Shown one piece after another: positions 32,177-36,325 of a stretch of DNA of 36,325 bases. The number at the start of each line of letters is the position of its first letter. Within the stretch, counting starts at the first letter, position 1. The translations under genes and the position numbers were made by a program. The stretch comes from Verrucomicrobiota bacterium. GTDB lineage: Bacteria; Verrucomicrobiota; Verrucomicrobiia; JABWAM01. The stretch is from NCBI GenBank assembly GCA_016198745.1, contig JACQHZ010000285.1, positions 1-36,325 of the forward strand. The letters are read 5' to 3'. The notes under the pieces are model-generated. The model did not search any database. It worked only from the letters and a program-made list of their open reading frames with translations, and was not told the origin of the DNA.

Positions 32177-32406
32177 CGCGAAAGGATGCCTCGAATGCGG
32201 GTTTTCATCTCCTCGGCGGACACACCCTTTTCCTGTCCGGATTCGATCTCATTCCACCGGCGCCCCACCTCTTTTTTCCATGCCTCCTCGATTTGCGGGT
32301 CCATGGCATGATGCAGATTGAGCGTCAGACGATCCACCAATTCCGCCACTTGTTTAGGCGGCAAGTGATTGGTTTCTTCAACGATTTGATCAAGGGTCAT
32401 TGACAT
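32173..32406 (-). CDS. addiction-module antitoxin (TIGR02574-like)
   Basis: A 77-residue acidic helical protein, LDQIVEETNHLPPKQVAELV then DRLTLNL, with the C-terminal WNEIESGQEKGVSAEEMKTR. These match the small antitoxins that pair with ParE/RelE toxins (putative addiction module component family). It precedes the toxin with a four-base overlap. Such pairs usually repress their own promoter through the complex; no operator palindrome is obvious upstream. Confidence 0.85.
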   Translation of the reverse strand: MSMTLDQIVEETNHLPPKQVAELVDRLTLNLHHAMDPQIEEAWKKEVGRRWNEIESGQEKGVSAEEMKTRIRGILSR

Positions 32407-32414
32407 GCCTTACC

Positions 32415-32650
32415 TTAACCGCTTTGCCGCCCGGTTTCAACCTCCCGTTGCGTTATTTCCTTGCGCCCGGCCGGATGACACCTCGCATGAACCTCCTGCA
32501 GTTGCCTGATGCTGACCTCGGTGTAAATGGCGGTGGTCTCCAGGCTCTCGTGACCGAGCAACGGCTGGATGTAGCGGATGTCTGCGCCCCCCTCCAGCTT
32601 ATGCGTGGCGCAGGTATAGCGCAGCAAGTGACAACTGCCGCGCGCGCCGA
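32415..32650 (-). pseudogene. C-terminal fragment of a tyrosine recombinase (XerD-like integrase)
   Basis: From about 32650 the frame reads [20 protein letters not shown], then [20 protein letters not shown] and [13 protein letters not shown]. This is the catalytic C-terminus of a tyrosine recombinase: the His-x-x-Arg pair (HLLR), the second His (LLGH) and the nucleophile Tyr (AIYTEV). The core-binding domain, the first catalytic Arg and the Lys are missing; the frame continues upstream to 32906 but loses similarity. It lies nine bases from the antitoxin gene, and the two may have arrived together on a mobile element. Confidence 0.7.
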
Positions 32651-32964
32651 GCGGGTCGTTGACGTCCGGCACGTTCAACAAGGCTTCGATTGGGGCGAAC
32701 GTCAACGCTGTGGCCGGCAGGAGGCCCGGGCGTTGATTTCCCAGAGACGCAGGTGATTGCCCGGTTGGAGCGATGGAGTCAATGACCGGGTGAGCCGCAA
32801 TCGGCCGAGTCGTCAGCGTTGTCAAGTCATTGCTCTTGACGGGGCGCGTGTCCGTGCGCAAGGTGAAAACGCTTGCGACAAAAGAAAATTTTAGTGTTTT
32901 GTTCATCCATGATGAAAAAAGAAGGCCGAGGCGGCTGTGAAAATCAACTGATCAGGAAGGAACC
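32651..32964. other. gap before the sugar isomerase gene
   Basis: About 310 bases with no gene I can support. The minus-strand frame from 32906 runs into the integrase fragment but its first 85 residues resemble nothing. The end carries a clear ribosome-binding site (AGGAAGG) for the isomerase gene. An AT-rich tract at 32880-32925 may hold its promoter. Confidence 0.4.
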
Positions 32965-33771
32965 GTGAAACTGAAATATGCATTTATGTCGTTTTCGACA
33001 CCCGCGTTGACGCTTGATGAAATGTTGAACCTGGCCAGGCGGCTTGGTTACGACGGCATCGAGCCGCGGATTGTCAGCCGGCACAAACACGGGATCGAGT
33101 GGGATGCCGATGCCGCCGCGCGCAAGCTGATCCGACGGAAGGCGGGGGATGCGGGCGTCGCGCTGTGCTGCATCGCCACCTCCTGCCGGTATGCCGACCC
33201 TGCCACCCACCGTCAGAATGTCGAAGAAACCCGCCGCGCGCTTGATCTTGCAGCAGAGGTTGGCGCGCCACGGCTGCGCGTGTTCGGCGGCGCTTTTCCA
33301 GACGACATCAGCCGGCAACAGGCCATCCAAACCGTTGCCGACGGTTTGCGCGAGGTGGCCGATCACGCTCGGGAGCGCGGCGTGACGATTTGCATGGAAA
33401 CGCACGACGCCTGGACCGCTCCGGACCATGTCGCCGCCGTCATGCGGCAGGTCAATCATCCGGCAATCGCCGTCAACTGGGATTACTGGCACCCGGTGCG
33501 GCAATCGGGTTGCCCCATCGAGAAGGCGTTCGCCACGCTCAACCCGTGGATTCGACACGTCCACTTCCACGACGGCTCGGCGCGCGCCGACGAACTCGGC
33601 CAACGCGCCATCGGCGCCGGCGACCTCGATTGCAAACTGGTTCTCAAGTTGTTGAAAGGCATCTCCTACGACGGCTATCTCAGCGGCGAGTGGATCAACT
33701 GGGAACCGGGCGAGGTCCATCTGCCGCGCGAATTGGCTGCAATCCAGCGGCTTGAGGCCGAATTGGGCTGA
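32965..33771 (+). CDS. sugar phosphate isomerase/epimerase (xylose-isomerase-like TIM barrel)
   Basis: A 268-residue AP-endonuclease-2-fold sugar isomerase. The predicted metal ligands are Glu145 in ICMETHD, Asp173 in VNWDYWHP, His200/His202 in HVHFHDG and Glu242 in SGEW, the pattern of IolE/IolI, hydroxypyruvate isomerase and L-xylulose/tagatose epimerases. It has no signal peptide, so it acts in the cytoplasm. The start is the GTG at 32965, seven bases after AGGAAGG. The gene is followed by a 2-hydroxyacid dehydrogenase and an aminotransferase on the same strand, which may suggest catabolism of a hydroxy or keto sugar. The substrate cannot be named. Confidence 0.85.
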   Translation: MKLKYAFMSFSTPALTLDEMLNLARRLGYDGIEPRIVSRHKHGIEWDADAAARKLIRRKAGDAGVALCCIATSCRYADPATHRQNVEETRRALDLAAEVGAPRLRVFGGAFPDDISRQQAIQTVADGLREVADHARERGVTICMETHDAWTAPDHVAAVMRQVNHPAIAVNWDYWHPVRQSGCPIEKAFATLNPWIRHVHFHDGSARADELGQRAIGAGDLDCKLVLKLLKGISYDGYLSGEWINWEPGEVHLPRELAAIQRLEAELG

Positions 33772-33814
33772 ACCGCTCTCTCACAGCCGTCTCTGCTTTT
33801 CTCATTTTCAATTG

Positions 33815-34804
33815 ATGCCCATGAACAGACCGGACGGCCTTGACGTTTGTTTCTATGAAGCATTCGAGGAAGAGGCCGATGCCTTGCGCCGGTTTCTGCC
33901 GTCCAACACGCGTTCGGAATTCACCTGGAAGACCATCCAGGAGGCGGCCGACTTCGCCCCACCCGCCCGGTTGATCAGTATTCGCACACAGTCCGTCATT
34001 CCGCCTGCGTGGGCGGGCAATCTTGGCGGCATCCTTGCGCGAGCAACAGGTTACGACGGGCTTGTCCGCCATCGCGGAACTGCCGGCGCGAACGTTCAAC
34101 TCGGATACCTGCCGCTTTATTGCGCACGCGCCGTTGCCGAACAGGCAATGCTGTTATGGATGGCGTTGCTCCGCAAGCTGCCGTTGCAAATGCAACAGTT
34201 CACAATCTTTCATCGCGATGGACTGACCGGGAGCGAATGCGAGAACAAAAATCTGCTGGTCGTTGGTGTCGGCCACATCGGTTCAGAGATTGTGAAGATC
34301 GGCCAGGGACTCGGCATGAACGTCCGCGGAGTGGACATCGTCCAGCGGCATTCTTCCGTGTTGTATGTGTCGAAGGAGGATGGGGTGCCATGGGCCGATG
34401 TGATGGTTTGCGCAATGAACCTGACGGCGGATAATATCGGCTATTTTACTGAGCGCGTCCTGCAGCATGCGAAACGCGGCGCGATCTTCGTCAATGTCGC
34501 GCGAGGCGAGATGTCGCCGCCCCCCGATCTGCTGCGGATGCTCGATGAAGGGCGCTTGGGCGGCGTCGCCCTGGATGTGTTCGATCAGGAAAACAAACTG
34601 GCGGTGGCATTGAGGGCCGGCGGGTTGCCCGACGATGTCAGCGTCCGGGCCGTCTTGGAACTGGCCAAACGTTCGAATGTGATCTGCACGCCGCACAATG
34701 CGTTCAACACGAGCGAGTCGGTTGAGCGCAAGGCGCAGCAGAGCGCGCAACAAACGGAACACTTCTTGCGCCACGGAAGGTTTCTGTGGCCAGTGCCGGG
34801 GTGA
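33815..34804 (+). CDS. D-2-hydroxyacid dehydrogenase
   Basis: A 329-residue NAD-dependent dehydrogenase that reduces a 2-keto acid. The dinucleotide loop is GVGHIG (residues 151-156). The catalytic Arg230 is in VNVARGE, Glu259 follows DVFDQE, and His294 is in CTPHNAF. It resembles the D-lactate/hydroxyacid dehydrogenase branch, with a large C-terminal insertion (ALRAGGLPDDVSV) that distinguishes it from SerA. Starts at 33815 (MPMNRP) or 33821 are close and neither has a good Shine-Dalgarno site. Its stop lies six bases before the aminotransferase start. Confidence 0.85.
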   Translation: MPMNRPDGLDVCFYEAFEEEADALRRFLPSNTRSEFTWKTIQEAADFAPPARLISIRTQSVIPPAWAGNLGGILARATGYDGLVRHRGTAGANVQLGYLPLYCARAVAEQAMLLWMALLRKLPLQMQQFTIFHRDGLTGSECENKNLLVVGVGHIGSEIVKIGQGLGMNVRGVDIVQRHSSVLYVSKEDGVPWADVMVCAMNLTADNIGYFTERVLQHAKRGAIFVNVARGEMSPPPDLLRMLDEGRLGGVALDVFDQENKLAVALRAGGLPDDVSVRAVLELAKRSNVICTPHNAFNTSESVERKAQQSAQQTEHFLRHGRFLWPVPG

Positions 34805-34810
34805 TTCAAC

Positions 34811-35737
34811 ATGAGCACGAATCAGGTCGAGAACAGCCGTACGCCGGCTTTTTCGGAGAGGCAACCTTGGCGAACGTTGAAGATGACAAACAAGCGGCTG
34901 CCGTTTTATTTCTGCAACGGCGCATATCTCCGGGCGGATCACGCCACGATTTCAGTCGGCGATCTCGGCCTGATCCGCGGGTTCGGTCTTTTTGAATCGC
35001 TGCGGACTTATGGCGGAAAACCGTTTTTGCTGGCGGAACATCTCGATCGGCTTTTTCATGCGGCAAAAACCGTCGGCTTGAAGCCACCCATGCGCCGCCA
35101 CGGAATCGCGCGCGTGGTGCGCCGGTTGCTCAAAAAAAACCGCTTCGCGGAATCGCTGATCCGCATCGTCATGACGGGCGGCCCGTCGTCCGCTCTTCTG
35201 CCGCTGGGGCCTCCAACATTGATCGTGATGGCCGACGAGTTTCATCCCTTTCCTCCATGGCAATATGAAAAGGGCATTTCGTTGATGACAACCCCCCTGG
35301 CGCGGATTCATCCTGAAATCAAATCCACGGTTTATTTTTCCGCGGTGGTGGCCGCCGCACAGGCTGGGCGTCGCGGCTTTACCGAAGCGGTCTATGTTGA
35401 CCGAAAGGGAGCGTTGCTCGAAGGAACAACCTACAACGTCTTCGCCGTCCTGCCAGGACCGCGTTTGATCACGCCCCGGGAAGGCGTTCTGCCCGGCATC
35501 ACGGCAGATTGTGTGATTGCGCTCGCCCGGAAATCAGAGCTTCCCGTCGAAAGGCGACCTCTTTCGCGCAGCATGCTGCGCCGCGCCCGTGAAATGTTCA
35601 TTACATCCAGCAATCGGGAGGTCATCCCTGTCATCCGCGTGGATCGCGTGCGGATCGGAGACGGCATTCCGGGGGGCGTGACGCAGCAACTGCACGCCGC
35701 TTACAGGGCGGTCGCGCAAAACCGTTTGCCACCGTAA
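34811..35737 (+). CDS. class IV aminotransferase (branched-chain / D-amino-acid type)
   Basis: Up to 308 residues of fold-type IV PLP enzymes (IlvE, D-alanine transaminase, PabC). FNG-like FYFCNGAYL and ISVGDLGLIRGFGLFESLR open the domain; the PLP lysine is Lys171 in IKSTVYFSA; Glu204 in GALLEGTTYNVFA and the phosphate-binding ITSSNREVIPV complete the site. IKS-x-x-YF is nearer to the D-amino-acid transaminase/branched-chain group than to 4-amino-4-deoxychorismate lyase. A second start at 34883 (MTNKRLPFYFCNG) would remove a 24-residue tail with no counterpart in the family and is as likely. It converges on the next gene, one base apart. Confidence 0.85.
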   Translation: MSTNQVENSRTPAFSERQPWRTLKMTNKRLPFYFCNGAYLRADHATISVGDLGLIRGFGLFESLRTYGGKPFLLAEHLDRLFHAAKTVGLKPPMRRHGIARVVRRLLKKNRFAESLIRIVMTGGPSSALLPLGPPTLIVMADEFHPFPPWQYEKGISLMTTPLARIHPEIKSTVYFSAVVAAAQAGRRGFTEAVYVDRKGALLEGTTYNVFAVLPGPRLITPREGVLPGITADCVIALARKSELPVERRPLSRSMLRRAREMFITSSNREVIPVIRVDRVRIGDGIPGGVTQQLHAAYRAVAQNRLPP

Positions 35738-35738
35738 A

Positions 35739-36143
35739 TCAGGCGCTCCACGAGACCGCTTTGGGCGGTTGGACGATGATTTTCTGGGTGGTGGTGCGCT
35801 TGGACTCTTCCGTCTCTGTTTCGCCGCCATGGATTTCCGCCACAAAATCTTCCAAAAGGGACATCGCCTGGGCGGAAGAGAATTTTTGGACCGGCGGCAT
35901 CAACTCGATGCGCTCGACGTAGTCCCTGAAATAAACGCGCACCTTGCCCTTGGTCAGAAGTTGGCAGACAATGCCGGTGATGTGCATGTTCGTGTACCCC
36001 AGTCGCACGAGGTAGTCGCTCAATTTTTCGGACAGCATGACGTCCGTGCTGCTCGCGATCCCCATGACCAAACCGTTGTCCATATCCTGAACGCTGATTC
36101 GAATCCGGATCTCACGAGGATGCTTGGGATAGGCGATGTGCAT
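35739..36143 (-). CDS. conserved-looking hypothetical protein
   Basis: 134 residues with no family I recognise. The first 85 residues look like a compact alpha/beta domain (IRIRISVQDMDNGLVMGIA, then LSDYLVRLGYTNMHITGIV and GKVRVYFRDYVERIEL); the last 40 are a Thr/Glu/Lys-rich tail. There is no signal peptide, membrane helix or metal motif. It is not an operon mate of the genes beside it: it converges with the aminotransferase. An AT-rich stretch upstream (36150-36215) probably contains its promoter. Confidence 0.65.
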   Translation of the reverse strand: MHIAYPKHPREIRIRISVQDMDNGLVMGIASSTDVMLSEKLSDYLVRLGYTNMHITGIVCQLLTKGKVRVYFRDYVERIELMPPVQKFSSAQAMSLLEDFVAEIHGGETETEESKRTTTQKIIVQPPKAVSWSA

Positions 36144-36325
36144 AACAACTGTCAGTCTCTAGTAAAATCAAACGCCTCTGCAAGCAAAATTTTTCAATGT
36201 CTATAAAAAATTGCGCGCCGGACCGGAGAATTCCCGTGGCGATGTCCCCACGCCGTCTCATCACACTGAATCTTTGCTCGCATGTCGGCGGCGCAGGCGT
36301 TATCTGAATGATGATTTGTGAAAAC

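Noticed and set aside
36242-36307. 21-codon frame near the right edge and an ATGATG at 36308
   Set aside because: Too short, no ribosome-binding site, and the window ends before a gene could be recognised.
1-36325. CRISPR arrays, tRNA, rRNA, complete insertion sequences
   Set aside because: I looked for regularly spaced direct repeats, cloverleaf-like segments and transposase motifs and found none; the repeats present are short heptamer arrays and hairpins.

Overview
The window looks like chromosomal DNA of a Gram-negative bacterium of moderately high GC, most likely a member of the Verrucomicrobiota (Pedosphaera/Limisphaerales type). This is an inference from an outer-membrane porin and other beta-barrel remnants, an accB-accC-PPi-phosphofructokinase run, a short DciA that starts MNPRLRR, a very large envelope protein that opens with an 'INVDFG' domain, and abundant small intergenic hairpin repeats. 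No rRNA, tRNA or CRISPR array was seen.

Layout. (1) 1-3.6 kb, minus strand: an octaheme hydroxylamine-oxidoreductase-family cytochrome c followed by an alginate-export-type porin. An FNR/CRP-type palindrome lies upstream of the cytochrome, exactly where a class II activator site would sit. (2) 3.6-7.5 kb: a beta-barrel fragment of MtrB/PioB type cut off at both ends; two short-chain dehydrogenases and a uroporphyrinogen-decarboxylase-fold protein in one minus-strand run; and the C-terminal remnant of a DUF4143 ATPase. (3) 7.8-13.2 kb, minus strand: frr, a metallo-beta-lactamase-fold hydrolase, an MMPL/RND transporter and gltD, probably co-transcribed. (4) 13.2-14.1 kb: a C-terminal fragment of a TpsB/BamA-like outer-membrane protein and gene-poor sequence. 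(5) 14.1-18.6 kb, plus strand: accB, accC, a phosphofructokinase with PPi-type active-site residues, a BON-like protein, a hairpin cluster and a sugar-nucleotide epimerase. (6) 18.7-26.5 kb, minus strand: one 2598-residue envelope protein made of two homologous halves joined by membrane segments, a pilin-like segment and a buried signal-peptide-like segment. (7) 26.7-31.7 kb: a class I fumarase beta-type subunit, dciA, a ferredoxin, trxB and ald on the minus strand, then hisC on the plus strand. (8) 31.9-32.7 kb: a toxin-antitoxin pair and an integrase remnant. (9) 33-36.2 kb: a sugar isomerase, a 2-hydroxyacid dehydrogenase and a class IV aminotransferase in line on the plus strand, facing an unknown conserved-looking gene.

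How the parts fit. Most intact genes are housekeeping: fatty-acid carboxylation, PPi-linked glycolysis, glutamate synthesis, ribosome recycling, thioredoxin/ferredoxin redox chemistry, histidine and alanine metabolism. Two parts stand out. One is the HAO-family cytochrome/porin pair with its probable oxygen- or nitric-oxide-responsive promoter. The other is the giant duplicated envelope protein, whose architecture I do not recognise as a described system. Arrays of a degenerate GGTTCAN heptamer lie at the edges of two broken outer-membrane genes and between several intact ones, which suggests that these repeats are recombination points in this chromosome.
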